NCBI GenBank assembly: GCA_026984915.1
Contig: JALSRG010000007.1
Location: 26,887-90,886, forward strand
From: Marinosulfonomonas sp.
Lineage (GTDB): Bacteria; Pseudomonadota; Alphaproteobacteria; Rhodobacterales; Rhodobacteraceae
Direction of reading: 5' to 3'
DNA length: 64,000 nt
Position 1 is the stretch's first letter. The number at the start of each line of letters is the position of its first letter. The position numbers and the translations under genes were made by a program. Below the pieces are notes generated by a model. The model worked only from the letters and a program-made list of their open reading frames with translations. It was not told the origin of the DNA and ran no database searches. Below, one piece after another: positions 35,105 through 44,388 of the stretch.

Positions 35105-35875
35105 ATGGCAAGACAAGCAGGACAAAAGAAACAGGCAAAGCGTAAAGCACCGGCCAAAAAGACCACACGCAAGAAAAAGCAACCGGTCGCAGAGAAAAGA
35201 TCCGGCCTGCTGCGGCGGGTCTGGCGCTGGATCTGGCGGGGCGCTCTGGCATTTTTTGCGCTGATCATTCTGGCCGTGATACTGTACAGTTTCATCAACC
35301 CGCCAACGACGCCCTATATGCTGGCCGAAGGGCGGCGTCTGGGCGAGGTCGATCAGCAATGGGTCCCGGTTGAGGAAATCGCCCCGGTCATGCTGCGCAG
35401 CGTCGTCGCGGCCGAAGACGCGAATTTCTGCAATCACTGGGGATTCGACATGAAAGCCATCAGAACCGCGCTGGAACAGGGTGGCAAACGCGGGGCTTCG
35501 ACCATTACCCAACAGGTAGTCAAGAACGCCTATCTATGGCAGGGGCGCAGCTGGCCGCGCAAGGCGCTGGAGGCTGTCATGACCCCGCTGGTCGAGGTCT
35601 TCTGGAGCAAGCGGCGCATTCTGGAAGTCTATCTGAATATCGTGGAATTCGGTGATGGCGTATTTGGCATAGAAGCCGCTGCGCAAAACATGTTTCACGT
35701 CAGCCCGGACAGGCTGACGGCGCGGCAGGCGGCCCGGCTTGCCGCTGTGCTTCCCAACCCGAAGCAAAGGTCGGCCGTCCGCCCCTCGGCAGCATTGCGC
35801 AAACGGGCAGCCCGGATTATGGACGGGGCGGCAACCATCCGCGCGGATGGGCGTGCCGCCTGTTTCGAGGATTGA
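35105..35875 (+). CDS. mtgA: Monofunctional peptidoglycan glycosyltransferase
   Basis: Polymerises lipid II glycan strands at the outer face of the inner membrane. It has 256 residues: a Lys/Arg-rich cytoplasmic N-terminus, one membrane helix (LAFFALIILAVILYSFI), then a GT51 domain. Conserved motifs are VAAEDANFCNHWGFD, with catalytic Glu104, GASTITQQVVKN, and KRRILEVYLNIVEFGDGVFGIEAAA. There is no transpeptidase domain, so it is the monofunctional type. An AAAGGGG site precedes the ATG, and a 7-bp hairpin lies just before that. Confidence 0.93.
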   Translation: MARQAGQKKQAKRKAPAKKTTRKKKQPVAEKRSGLLRRVWRWIWRGALAFFALIILAVILYSFINPPTTPYMLAEGRRLGEVDQQWVPVEEIAPVMLRSVVAAEDANFCNHWGFDMKAIRTALEQGGKRGASTITQQVVKNAYLWQGRSWPRKALEAVMTPLVEVFWSKRRILEVYLNIVEFGDGVFGIEAAAQNMFHVSPDRLTARQAARLAAVLPNPKQRSAVRPSAALRKRAARIMDGAATIRADGRAACFED

Positions 35876-35927
35876 AATTGCATGCAAACCGGCGCAAGTA
35901 GAACGCAGCAAAGAGAGTGAATCACAC

Positions 35928-36593
35928 ATGGCCAGATTATTCCACGTTCCGCTTTCCCCGTTTTGCCGCAAGGTCCGCCTGTCGCTGGCCGAAAAGAAGA
36001 TCGAAGTGGAACTGGTCGAGGAACGCTATTGGGAACAGGACCCGGATTTTATGCGGCGCAACCCGGCCGGCAAGGTCCCGGTGCTGAAAATCGACGGGCT
36101 GACCATGGCGGAATCTGCCCCGATTTGCGAATATCTGGAAGAGGTATATCCCGACCCCGCGCTGCTGCCCAAAGGCGCAAAGGCACGTTATGAGGTGCGG
36201 CGCATGGTCAGTTGGTTTGACGACAAGTTTCACAACGAGGTCACCTCAAACCTGCTGTACGAGCGGGTAAACAAGAAAATCACCGGTGCCGGCTATCCGG
36301 ACAGCAAGAATGTGAAATTCGGGGCGCAACGGATAAAGTTCCATCTGGATTACATGGGGTGGCTGCTGGACCATCGCCGCTGGCTGGCAGGAGATGTCAT
36401 GACGCTGGCCGATTTTGCCGCCGCGGCGCATCTGTCGGCGCTGGACTATATCAGCGACGTGGACTGGAACCGCAACGAGAACGTCAAGGACTGGTACGCC
36501 AAGATCAAATCACGCCCGGCGTTTCGTTCGATTCTGGCGGATCATGTTTCGGGTTTCCCGCCGCCGCGCCACTATGCGGATCTCGATTTTTGA
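35928..36593 (+). CDS. Glutathione S-transferase family protein
   Basis: 221 residues. The thioredoxin-like domain starts MARLFHVPLSPFCRKVRLSL, with a Ser-Pro-Phe-Cys redox site, followed by NPAGKVPVLKI (cis-Pro) and ESAPICEYLEE. The C-terminal helical domain contains LADFAAAAHLSALDYI, the N-capping box region of GSTs. The substrate is unknown. The start at this ATG matches the family; a 63-codon in-frame extension overlaps mtgA and is discarded. It lies 98 bases before queG and may be co-transcribed with it. Confidence 0.87.
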   Translation: MARLFHVPLSPFCRKVRLSLAEKKIEVELVEERYWEQDPDFMRRNPAGKVPVLKIDGLTMAESAPICEYLEEVYPDPALLPKGAKARYEVRRMVSWFDDKFHNEVTSNLLYERVNKKITGAGYPDSKNVKFGAQRIKFHLDYMGWLLDHRRWLAGDVMTLADFAAAAHLSALDYISDVDWNRNENVKDWYAKIKSRPAFRSILADHVSGFPPPRHYADLDF

Positions 36594-36690
36594 TTGTACG
36601 GATTGCTGAGGGGTGAACCGCCCCGCTTGCCTTTCGAATGAGCTGGAGAGCGGTTACCGGATACTCTGGTACCAAGCAAAAGAGGGTGAT

Positions 36691-37728
36691 GTGTCGCAGG
36701 CTTTCAAAGCCAGACTCGAGCGCAAGGCGCAGGAGGAGGGATTCGCCGGTATGGGCGTCTGCCGGCCTTGGGCTGCGCCCGAAACCGCGCGCCGTTTGCA
36801 GGCTTATGTCGAAAAGGGGCGGCATGGCCAGATGGCATGGATGGCCGAACGGATGCATTGGCGGGGCGATGCGGCGGCGCTGTGGCCCGAGGCAAAAAGC
36901 GTGATCATGCTGGCCGAGGTTTACACGCCGGATCATGACCCGCGGGATGTCCTGAACAGGCCGGACCGGGGCGCCATCAGCGTTTACGCGCAGAACCGCG
37001 ACTATCACGATATTGTCAAGAAACGGCTGAAGCGGGTGGGGCGCTGGCTGATCGAAGAAAACCCGCAGGCGCAGATCAAGGTCTTTGTCGATACTGCCCC
37101 GGTCATGGAAAAGCCGCTGGCCGCTGCGGCCGGTCTGGGCTGGCAGGGCAAACATACCAATCTGGTCAGCCGCGATCTGGGGAGCTGGTTCTTTCTGGGG
37201 GCGATTTTCACGACGCTGGATTTGCCACCTGATGCGCCGGGGCGTGACAATTGCGGCGAATGCCGGGCCTGCCTGGATGTCTGCCCGACCGGCGCCTTCC
37301 CAGCACCTTATCAGTTGGATGCGCGGCGCTGTATTTCCTATCTGACGATCGAACACAACGGGCCGGTGGACGAGGAGCTGCGGCCATTGCTGGGCAACCA
37401 TATCTACGGCTGTGACGATTGTCTGGCGGCCTGCCCCTGGAACAAGTTCGCCAAGGCAGCGCAGGACGCCCGCTATCATGCCCGCGATGAACTGGTGGCG
37501 CCCAGGCTGGCGGAACTGGCCATGCTGGATGATGCGGCATTCCGGGCCCATTTTGCCGGCAGCCCGATAAAACGCAGCGGGCGCAACAGATTTGTGCGCA
37601 ATGTGCTATATGCGATTGGCAATTCCGGTGATGCGGCCCTGTACGAGGTTGCGGCGCGGCTGCTGGATGACCCGGACAACGCGGTGGCGGATGCGGCCCG
37701 CTGGGCGCTGGGGCGGCTTGAGCCATGA
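36691..37728 (+). CDS. queG: Epoxyqueuosine reductase
   Basis: A cobalamin-dependent enzyme reducing epoxyqueuosine to queuosine in tRNA. It has 345 residues from the GTG chosen here. The [25 protein letters not shown] region is the family signature, with the catalytic Asp. Two [4Fe-4S] sites follow: [16 protein letters not shown] and [10 protein letters not shown] plus an upstream Cys. A C-terminal HEAT-like helix pair ends the protein. The start is chosen because [18 protein letters not shown] matches relatives. An alternative GTG at 36613 adds 26 residues. Its stop overlaps the next gene (ATGA). Confidence 0.92.
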   Translation: MSQAFKARLERKAQEEGFAGMGVCRPWAAPETARRLQAYVEKGRHGQMAWMAERMHWRGDAAALWPEAKSVIMLAEVYTPDHDPRDVLNRPDRGAISVYAQNRDYHDIVKKRLKRVGRWLIEENPQAQIKVFVDTAPVMEKPLAAAAGLGWQGKHTNLVSRDLGSWFFLGAIFTTLDLPPDAPGRDNCGECRACLDVCPTGAFPAPYQLDARRCISYLTIEHNGPVDEELRPLLGNHIYGCDDCLAACPWNKFAKAAQDARYHARDELVAPRLAELAMLDDAAFRAHFAGSPIKRSGRNRFVRNVLYAIGNSGDAALYEVAARLLDDPDNAVADAARWALGRLEP

Positions 37729-38648
37729 GGCCGCTGCGCGGGATCGTGATGATCGTCCTCGCCGTTGGCCTGTTTGCCGTAATGAACAGCCTGATCAAAT
37801 CGGCGCCCCGCGTCCCGGCGGGCGAGGCGGTTTTCTTTCGCTCGGCCTTTGCGCTGCCGGTGATCATTGTCTGGCTGTGGAGCCGCGGCCACCTGCCGGG
37901 CGGGCTTGCCGCCGGGCACTGGCGCTGGCATGCGTTGCGCGGAATCGCAGGCACCGTGGCCATGGGGCTGAGCTTTCTCGGGCTGAAATTCCTGCCTTTC
38001 CCCGAGGTGACGGCCCTGCGTTTTGTCACACCGGTTCTGGTGCTGATTTTTGCCGCGATTTTTCTGGGTGAGCGGTTTCGGCTGGTCCGGCTGGGGGCAG
38101 TGATTGCCGGGCTTGCCGGCGTGCTGATCATGCTCTGGCCCCGGTTTGAGGGGGCCGCCGATGCCGCAGGGCGGCGGGCGCTGATCGGGGCCATGATCGT
38201 GCTGACCTCGGCCAGCTTCGCCGCCATTGCCCAGATTGCGCTGAAGCGCATGTCGGGCATGGAAAAAACCGCCGCCATCGTGTTCTGGTTCTCGCTGATC
38301 TCGATGACGTTGGGGCTGGCCACCCTGCCGTTCGGCTGGGTCTGGCCAACCCCGCGCGAGGCGGGCTTTCTGATTTGCGCGGGTATTCTGGGCGGGGCCG
38401 GACAGATGCTGCTGACCGAAAGCTACCGTTTTGCGGATGTGAGCACACTTGCACCCTTTACCTATGTGTCGATGATCTGGGCGCTGCTGATCGGCTATTT
38501 CATTTTCAACGAACCGCCCACTATACCGATGCTGGCAGGGGCAGCGCTGATCATTGCATCCGGCCTGGTAATCGCTTGGCGTGAGCAGAGGCACCAGCGC
38601 CGAGAACGCGAAAAGCCCAGGCCAAGGGGCCAATTCAGGCCGGAGTAG
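37725..38648 (+). CDS. EamA/DMT-family transporter
   Basis: 307 residues with ten predicted helices in two EamA repeats, an inner-membrane permease of unknown substrate. The first repeat contains [15 protein letters not shown] and [21 protein letters not shown], the second [19 protein letters not shown]. The C-terminal tail is long, basic and Pro/Arg-rich. It overlaps queG by four bases. The truncated cytochrome c peroxidase frame begins three bases after its stop, so the tail region may be near a deletion junction. Confidence 0.87.
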   Translation: MRPLRGIVMIVLAVGLFAVMNSLIKSAPRVPAGEAVFFRSAFALPVIIVWLWSRGHLPGGLAAGHWRWHALRGIAGTVAMGLSFLGLKFLPFPEVTALRFVTPVLVLIFAAIFLGERFRLVRLGAVIAGLAGVLIMLWPRFEGAADAAGRRALIGAMIVLTSASFAAIAQIALKRMSGMEKTAAIVFWFSLISMTLGLATLPFGWVWPTPREAGFLICAGILGGAGQMLLTESYRFADVSTLAPFTYVSMIWALLIGYFIFNEPPTIPMLAGAALIIASGLVIAWREQRHQRREREKPRPRGQFRPE

Positions 38649-38650
38649 AG

Positions 38651-39289
38651 ATGGCAAACACGCCGGAAAACGTGGTGGTCACACTGAACAGCATGCCGGA
38701 ATATGTGGATATGTTCAGGGCCGCGTTTGATGGCGAAAAAGAGCCTGTCACCTTTGACAATATGGCGCGCGCGATCGAAAGCTTTGAGGCAACACTGATC
38801 ACCCCCGCCCCGTTTGACGCCTATCTGAATGGCGACGAAACAGCTCTGACAGACGAACAAAAGGCCGGGCTGGCCCTGTTCATGGACAAGGGCTGTGCCG
38901 CCTGCCATAGCGGGGTAAATGTGGGGGGGCACGGGTACTATCCGTTCGGCCTGGTTGAAAAACCCGGTGCAGATATTCTGCCTGTCGGCGACAAAGGGCG
39001 GTTCAAGGTTACGGAAACCGTCAGTGATGAATATGTCTTTCGAGCAGCACCCTTGCGCAACGTGACGGTAACCGCCCCCTATTTCCATTCCGGCAAGGTT
39101 TGGGATTTGAAAGTTGCCGTTCAGATCATGGCGGAATCACAGCTGGGTGAAGAACTGTCGGACACAGAGACAAACCAACTGGTTGCCTTTCTGGGCAGTC
39201 TGGAAGGTGCCATGCCGCCGGTGACGCTGCCGGTGCTGCCGGCGGAAACCAGCGAAACGCCCCGACCGGCAGCCAAGGTCGGGCCATAA
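38651..39289 (+). pseudogene. Di-haem cytochrome c peroxidase, C-terminal domain only
   Basis: 212 residues matching the second half of bacterial di-haem cytochrome c peroxidases, which reduce periplasmic hydrogen peroxide. Present: DNMARAIESFEATLITP, the high-potential haem site GCAACHSGVN, and RAAPLRNVTVTAPYFHSGKVWDLKVAV. Absent: the signal peptide and the whole N-terminal peroxidatic haem domain. The ATG used corresponds to an internal methionine of intact homologues (...[12 protein letters not shown]). Without export signal and first haem it cannot work as a peroxidase, so I call it a 5'-truncated remnant. Confidence 0.8.
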
Positions 39290-39302
39290 AACCACCAACA
39301 CG

Positions 39303-39340
39303 CACTCCGGCAGCCTATCTGCCGGAGTGTCTATTTCTTT
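39303..39340 (+). terminator. Strong terminator between the peroxidase remnant and ilvE
   Basis: A perfect 11-bp stem (CACTCCGGCAG / CTGCCGGAGTG) with a 5-base loop is followed by TCTATTTCTTT. It ends the plus-strand queG-DMT-peroxidase unit facing ilvE. Confidence 0.85.
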
Positions 39341-39375
39341 CGTGCATCTGCAATGGTTTGGAGGCTGAGTGCGGG

Positions 39376-40245
39376 TTACGCCCGCACCAGTTTTTCGTAA
39401 TCCTCGGCAATGCTGCGTGTCAGCGTGCCCACCTCAAAATTATAGCTGCCGATCTGCCCTACCGGGGTGACTTCGGCCGCGGTGCCGGTCAGCCAGCATT
39501 GCTCAAAGCCCTCCAGCTCTTCGGGCATGATGTGGCGTTCGTGTACCTTGATCTGTTTGTCGCGCAACATGCCAACCACGGTTTGCCGGGTCAGGCCGTT
39601 GAGAAAACAATCCGGTTTTGGCGTGTGCACCTCGCCGTTCTTGACGAAAAAGATGTTGGCGCCGGTCGCCTCGGCCACATAGCCGCGGTAGTCAAACATC
39701 ATCGCATCTGAACAGCCCTTGGCCTCGGCCGCGTGTTTTGACATGGTACAGATCATATAGAGACCAGCGGCCTTGGCGTGGCAGGGGATGGTCTCGGGGC
39801 TGGGGCGTTTCCATTTGGAAATATCCAGCTTGGCGCCCTTGAATTTTGCGTCGCCATAATAGGCGCCCCATTCCCAGGCCGCGATGGCCAGATGCACCGG
39901 ATTGCGGGCACTGGCCACGCCCATATCCTGCCCGGCACCACGCCAGGCAATGGCGCGCACATAGGCATCGTCCAGACCAGATGCCTGAAGCACCTGTTGC
40001 TTGGCGGCTTCGATTTCATCCACCGTGTAAGGGATTTCAAAATCAATCAGACGAGCGGAATTGTGCAACCGTTCCGAATGCTCCCGGCTCTTGAAAATTT
40101 TACCGCCATAGGCGCGCTCACCCTCAAAAACAGAAGAGGCATAGTGCATGGCGTGAGTCAGGATATGCACATTGGCCTGACGCCAGGGCACAAGATTGCC
40201 GTTCATCCAGATCACGCCGTCACGGTCATCATAGGTATCAGACAT
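39376..40245 (-). CDS. ilvE: Branched-chain amino acid aminotransferase
   Basis: A PLP-dependent class IV aminotransferase for the last step of leucine, isoleucine and valine synthesis. It has 289 residues. Key motifs: HAMHYASSVFEGERAYGG near the N-terminus, CHAKAAGLYMICTMSK with the PLP lysine, the DAMMFDYRGYVAEATGANIFFV segment, and the C-terminal GTAAEVTPVGQIG that binds the PLP phosphate. The start has an AAAGGAAAG site; the 15-codon extension upstream is unsupported. It is divergent from the petP-like gene. Confidence 0.93.
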   Translation of the reverse strand: MSDTYDDRDGVIWMNGNLVPWRQANVHILTHAMHYASSVFEGERAYGGKIFKSREHSERLHNSARLIDFEIPYTVDEIEAAKQQVLQASGLDDAYVRAIAWRGAGQDMGVASARNPVHLAIAAWEWGAYYGDAKFKGAKLDISKWKRPSPETIPCHAKAAGLYMICTMSKHAAEAKGCSDAMMFDYRGYVAEATGANIFFVKNGEVHTPKPDCFLNGLTRQTVVGMLRDKQIKVHERHIMPEELEGFEQCWLTGTAAEVTPVGQIGSYNFEVGTLTRSIAEDYEKLVRA

Positions 40246-40428
40246 GAACTTTCCTTTCTTCACGCGGCCGAATGCAGGCACGATTTCCATATATTGCGCA
40301 GTAAAGGTCCGTTTCGGACATATTATTGCGCAAAAACTGAATATTCGTACGAATAGATTCTTGGAAAGTCAACAAGGCTGACTTAAAATCAGTCCGATAG
40401 AAAGAAATTGTGATTGAAGGGTACAGGC

Positions 40429-40941
40429 ATGGCCGAGAGTGCAGCAAAAACGATCATGAGCGGTGAAGGACGGCTGTTTCTGACAGATGAGCAACTGCGC
40501 AAAGGGATCGAGGCAATGTTTTTTGCCTATCGTGGCTTCACCGCCGACCCGGACAGAATTCTTGAGGAGAGAGGCTACGGGCGGGCCCACCACCGGGCCA
40601 TCCATTTCATTCATCGGAGTCCCGGCACCACCGTGAACAACCTGCTGAGCATTCTGGGTGTGACAAAACAATCGCTGAACCGGGTGTTACGCACACTGAT
40701 CGACGATGGCCTGGTTGAAAGCCGGATCGGCACAAGTGACAAGCGCGAGCGCCACCTGTACCTGACCGAGGCGGGTGAAGAACTGGAGCAGGCGCTTTCC
40801 GATGCCCAGCGTAGCCGGATGCGCGCTGCCTATCGGGCGGCCGGCCCCGAGGCTGTCGCCGGATTTCGCCAGGTTCTGGAAGCCATGATGGACCCGGATC
40901 TGCGGCGGCACTATTCAGCATTGCGGGAGGCAGGCCAATGA
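40429..40941 (+). CDS. petP: MarR-family regulator, PetP-like
   Basis: A cytosolic winged-helix repressor/activator of 170 residues. The DNA-binding core GRAHHRAIHFIHRSPGTTVNNLLSILGVTKQSLNRVLRTLIDDGLVE and the wing SDKRERHLYLTEAG are clear MarR features. It overlaps the following OmpR-type response regulator by four bases. In Rhodobacter capsulatus a MarR-type gene (petP) and a response regulator gene (petR) are coupled in the same way next to petABC, which is the basis for the name. Here the pair is 29 kb away from petABC. The symbol is inferred from pairing and family. Confidence 0.75.
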   Translation: MAESAAKTIMSGEGRLFLTDEQLRKGIEAMFFAYRGFTADPDRILEERGYGRAHHRAIHFIHRSPGTTVNNLLSILGVTKQSLNRVLRTLIDDGLVESRIGTSDKRERHLYLTEAGEELEQALSDAQRSRMRAAYRAAGPEAVAGFRQVLEAMMDPDLRRHYSALREAGQ

Positions 40942-41642
40942 CCGAGTTGAGCGAAGCACATCTGTTGATTGTCGATGACGACGAACGCATTCGCGGCTTG
41001 TTGCAGAAGTTTCTGATCAGAAACGGGTTCTGGGTGACGGCGGCACGCGATGCGGCCCATGCCCGCCGGGTGCTGAGCGGTCTGGAATTTGACATGATCG
41101 TCATGGATGTGATGATGCCCGGAGAGGACGGGATCAGCCTGACCCGCAGCCTGCGGGAAAAGATCACAACGCCGATACTGCTGCTGACGGCCAAGGGAGA
41201 AACCGAAGACAGGATTGAAGGGCTGAAAGCCGGGGCGGATGACTATCTGCCCAAACCGTTTGAGCCAAAAGAACTGCTGCTGAGAATCAACGCGATTCTG
41301 CGGCGACTGCCGGCAGCCTCTGTCGGCGCAATCGGGCCAAAGATGCTGCATCTGGGGGCGGTGCGCTATGACATCGAACGCGGCGAGATGTGGCAGGGCG
41401 AAAATCTGGTCCGGTTGACCGCCACGGAAAACGCGTTGATGAAGATATTCTCGGCCCGCCCCGGAGAAGCGGTAAGCCGCAATGAACTGGTCGAGGATCT
41501 GGGCCGCGATGGCGGGCAGGCACAGGAACGGGCGGTAGACGTGCAGATCACCCGCCTGCGCCGCAAGATCGAGGCCGATCCGAAACAGCCGCGATACCTG
41601 CAAACCGTGCGCGGAGAAGGTTATCGTCTGGTGCCGGACTGA
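40938..41642 (+). CDS. petR: OmpR-family response regulator, PetR-like
   Basis: 234 residues: a receiver domain with acidic pocket Asp13-15, phospho-acceptor Asp57 in VMDVMMP, a TAK motif and the KPF lysine, followed by an OmpR winged helix ending QTVRGEGYRLVPD. PetR of Rhodobacter capsulatus is reported to matter for growth, and its partner kinase has been hard to place; no kinase gene is adjacent here either. Overlap with the MarR-type gene implies coupled expression. Confidence 0.78.
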   Translation: MTELSEAHLLIVDDDERIRGLLQKFLIRNGFWVTAARDAAHARRVLSGLEFDMIVMDVMMPGEDGISLTRSLREKITTPILLLTAKGETEDRIEGLKAGADDYLPKPFEPKELLLRINAILRRLPAASVGAIGPKMLHLGAVRYDIERGEMWQGENLVRLTATENALMKIFSARPGEAVSRNELVEDLGRDGGQAQERAVDVQITRLRRKIEADPKQPRYLQTVRGEGYRLVPD

Positions 41643-41672
41643 CCCCAGGCCCTGAGACCGGTGGCATGTGGT

Positions 41673-42260
41673 TTATGGGTATGTAACCTGGAAATCCAGC
41701 CCGCATTCGCCGGGCAAATGACCATCCCAATCCTCTATGGGCAGGGAACGCACCTTGACCGTGATGGGTTTGCCATGCCCCGTTTCGCCCTCTTCCAGCC
41801 GTCCCTTTCCGGTGATGAGATTGATGTCGCATTCTCCCTGATTGGCAGGATCCAGTGTATCCCACCAGTCATGGGTGATCCCGGCCAGGACATAACGCCC
41901 GCCCCGATAGGCAATGGTCAGGGTCTGGCGCCACCGGTCGCGACCAATGGATTCATTCATCGAAATCACCTGAAGCGAACCCTGCGGTGTTGACGCCAGT
42001 TCGGGCTGCTGGCCGATCCCGCCAACCCATGCAACAGCCGGGGCCAGCACCACCGGCGTATCGGCCCCGTCTTCGAAAATCGCAAGACTTACATCACTGT
42101 CGTCACCATCTTTGCGGCGGAAAAGAATGGCCCGGTCTGCCGTTCCGTCCTGATTGATGTCAAACCGGATTTCGGCGAGCAGATCACCCGGCGCAGCACT
42201 GGCTTTTTGGATAACGACGCAAAGCGGAAGACAGCACAGCAGAAAGGTAAAGGTACGCAT
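41673..42260 (-). CDS. Secreted protein of unknown function
   Basis: 195 residues with a signal peptide (MRTFTFLLCCLPLCVVIQKASA). The mature part contains an EF-hand-like FDINQDGTADRAILF segment, reminiscent of VCBS/FG-GAP-type repeats, and later an acidic C-terminal half with two cysteines. I do not recognise a specific family. It is convergent with petR, 30 bases away, and divergent from the histone-deacetylase-like gene. Confidence 0.65.
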   Translation of the reverse strand: MRTFTFLLCCLPLCVVIQKASAAPGDLLAEIRFDINQDGTADRAILFRRKDGDDSDVSLAIFEDGADTPVVLAPAVAWVGGIGQQPELASTPQGSLQVISMNESIGRDRWRQTLTIAYRGGRYVLAGITHDWWDTLDPANQGECDINLITGKGRLEEGETGHGKPITVKVRSLPIEDWDGHLPGECGLDFQVTYP

Positions 42261-42317
42261 GACAGGTCCTTTGGGTGATGGCTTGTTCAGGGCCGACTAT
42301 TGCCCTAGCCTGTTCAT

Positions 42318-43253
42318 ATGACAACCCTGCTGATCACACATCCCGATTGTCTGGACCATGTTACACCGCCCGGCCACCCCGAGCAGGTGGCGCGGCTGGA
42401 GGCCGTGAACCGCGTTCTTGCACTGCCGAAATTTGACGGGCTTCTGCGCCGTGAGGCCCCGATGGCCTGTGATGAGGATCTGCGCCTTTGCCACCCCCGG
42501 ACCTATATCGAGCGTGTAAAAGCCGCCATCCCGCAGGAAGGCTGGACGCAACTGGATGCCGATACGCATCTGTCGCCCGGCTCATGGCGCGCCGCCATGC
42601 GTGCGGTCGGCGCCAACCTGCAAGCGATTGATCGGGTGATGGCAGGAGACGTGGCAAATGCCTTTTGCGCTGTTCGCCCGCCGGGGCACCATGCAGAGCG
42701 CGAAACGGCCATGGGGTTTTGCCTGTTTGGCAATGTGGCGATTGCGGCGCGCCATGCGCTTGAGCGGCACGGGCTGTCGCGCGTGGCAATCATGGATTTC
42801 GACGTGCATCACGGAAACGGCACGCAAGACCTGATGTGGGAGGAAAAACGGGTGCGATTTGCCTCGACCCACCAGATGCCGCTGTACCCCGGTTCAGGCG
42901 CGGCCAGTGAAACCGGCGCACATGGCAATATCATCAATGTACCTCTGCCACCCGGCGCAGGCGGGCCGGCGTTCCGCACAGCCGTGACAGAAAAGATTTT
43001 GCCGACGCTGGAAGCCTTTGCCCCGGAATTGGTATTGATTTCAGCCGGGTTCGATGCCCATGCAGACGACCCACTGGCACAACTGATGCTGCGCGAGGAT
43101 GATTTTGCCTGGATAACGCACCGGATGTGTGACATTGCAGATACCCACGCCGGCGGGCGGGTGGTATCGACTCTGGAAGGCGGATATGATTTGGACGCCC
43201 TGGCCGCATCGGTTGCGGCACATGTAGACGTATTGATGGAGCGTGGCGGATGA
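42318..43253 (+). CDS. Histone deacetylase-family protein (acetylpolyamine/acetoin-utilisation type)
   Basis: A zinc-dependent deacetylase fold of 311 residues. Catalytic features are visible: RPPGHHAERETAMGFCLFGNVAIA with the His-His pair, and the metal ligands in DFDVHHGNGTQ and in SAGFDAHADDPL. Bacterial members act on acetylated polyamines or lysines; the substrate here is unknown. It overlaps xseB by four bases and so leads the xseB-ispA-dxs cluster. Confidence 0.88.
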   Translation: MTTLLITHPDCLDHVTPPGHPEQVARLEAVNRVLALPKFDGLLRREAPMACDEDLRLCHPRTYIERVKAAIPQEGWTQLDADTHLSPGSWRAAMRAVGANLQAIDRVMAGDVANAFCAVRPPGHHAERETAMGFCLFGNVAIAARHALERHGLSRVAIMDFDVHHGNGTQDLMWEEKRVRFASTHQMPLYPGSGAASETGAHGNIINVPLPPGAGGPAFRTAVTEKILPTLEAFAPELVLISAGFDAHADDPLAQLMLREDDFAWITHRMCDIADTHAGGRVVSTLEGGYDLDALAASVAAHVDVLMERGG

Positions 43254-43492
43254 GCGAAAAACCGGTAAGCGAGATGAGCTTTGAAGAGGCGATGGCGGAA
43301 CTGGAGCAGGTCGTGGGCCAACTGGAACGCGGCGACGTGCCACTGGAACAGTCCATCAGCCTGTACGAGCGTGGCGCCGAACTGAAAAAGCGCTGCGAGG
43401 CCAAGCTGAAGGAGGCCGAGGAGAAGATCGCCGCCATCACGCTGGGCGAGGATGGCCAACCCACGGGAACAAAACCGGTAGAAGGCCTGTAG
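43250..43492 (+). CDS. xseB: Exodeoxyribonuclease VII small subunit
   Basis: 80 residues, all-helical. The family signature MSFEEAMAELEQVVGQLERGDVPLEQSISLYERGAELKKRCEAKLKEAEEKI is complete. It pairs with XseA (not in the window) to degrade single-stranded DNA. Its position ahead of ispA and dxs is conserved in many proteobacteria. Confidence 0.95.
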   Translation: MSEKPVSEMSFEEAMAELEQVVGQLERGDVPLEQSISLYERGAELKKRCEAKLKEAEEKIAAITLGEDGQPTGTKPVEGL

Positions 43493-43495
43493 GCA

Positions 43496-44365
43496 ATGTT
43501 TGAACGGGCATTGGCCCAGACGGCAAAGCAGGTTGATGCTGCGCTGTTGCATTTGCTGGAACCGCTGGGAAACCAGCCGGTGATCGAGGCAATGCGATAT
43601 GGCGTTGACGGCGGAAAGCGGCTGCGGGCCTTTCTGGTGATGGAAGGCGCGCGTTTGCATGGTGTGCCGGAAGGACAGGCAATACTGGCCGCCGCCGCTG
43701 TCGAGGCCATGCACGCCTATTCGCTGATCCATGATGATTTGCCGTGTATGGATGATGACGACTTGCGCCGCGGGCAACCGACGGTGCATGTGAAATGGGA
43801 CGAAGCCACGGCCGTTCTGGCCGGTGACGCCTTGCAGGCGCTGGCGTTCGAGTTGCTGACAAGGCCTGAATGCAGTCCAAACCCGGATGTTCGACTGGCG
43901 TTGATTGGCACGATGGCCCGCGCCGCCGGAGCCCAGGGCATGGTTTTGGGACAGGCACTGGATATTGCGGCAGAAACGGCCCCCATTCCGCTGACACTTG
44001 ATGAAATCACAGAGTTGCAGGCTGGTAAAACCGGAGCGCTGATCCGCTGGTCGGCCGAAGCCGGGGCCGTGCTGGCACAAGCAGAGCCCGCCCCTTTGCG
44101 CGCCTATGCCACGGCGCTGGGTCTGGCGTTCCAGATCTCGGACGATATTCTGGATGTGGAGGGGGATGCCCGCAAGGCCGGCAAACGCCTGGGAAAAGAT
44201 GCCGCAGCCGGCAAGGCAACCTTTGTATCCCTGCTGGGGCTGGACGGGGCCAAATCACGTGCCCGTTCACTGGTGACCGAGGCCGAGGCCGCATTGGCCT
44301 CGTATGGGCCGCGGGCGGAAAACTTGCGTCAGGCGGCCCGTTTCGTTATTGCCCGCGACATGTAA
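43496..44365 (+). CDS. ispA: Polyprenyl synthetase, farnesyl diphosphate synthase type
   Basis: Condenses isopentenyl diphosphate with allylic diphosphates to give C15 (or longer) chains. It has 289 residues. The first aspartate-rich motif is [10 protein letters not shown] at residues 80-89 with the two-residue insertion typical of bacterial FPP synthases. The second is DDILD about residue 217. It lies three bases after xseB and 23 before dxs. Chain length is inferred from the family. Confidence 0.9.
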   Translation: MFERALAQTAKQVDAALLHLLEPLGNQPVIEAMRYGVDGGKRLRAFLVMEGARLHGVPEGQAILAAAAVEAMHAYSLIHDDLPCMDDDDLRRGQPTVHVKWDEATAVLAGDALQALAFELLTRPECSPNPDVRLALIGTMARAAGAQGMVLGQALDIAAETAPIPLTLDEITELQAGKTGALIRWSAEAGAVLAQAEPAPLRAYATALGLAFQISDDILDVEGDARKAGKRLGKDAAAGKATFVSLLGLDGAKSRARSLVTEAEAALASYGPRAENLRQAARFVIARDM

Positions 44366-44388
44366 TACTATGCCGGAAAGGCTGTCAG

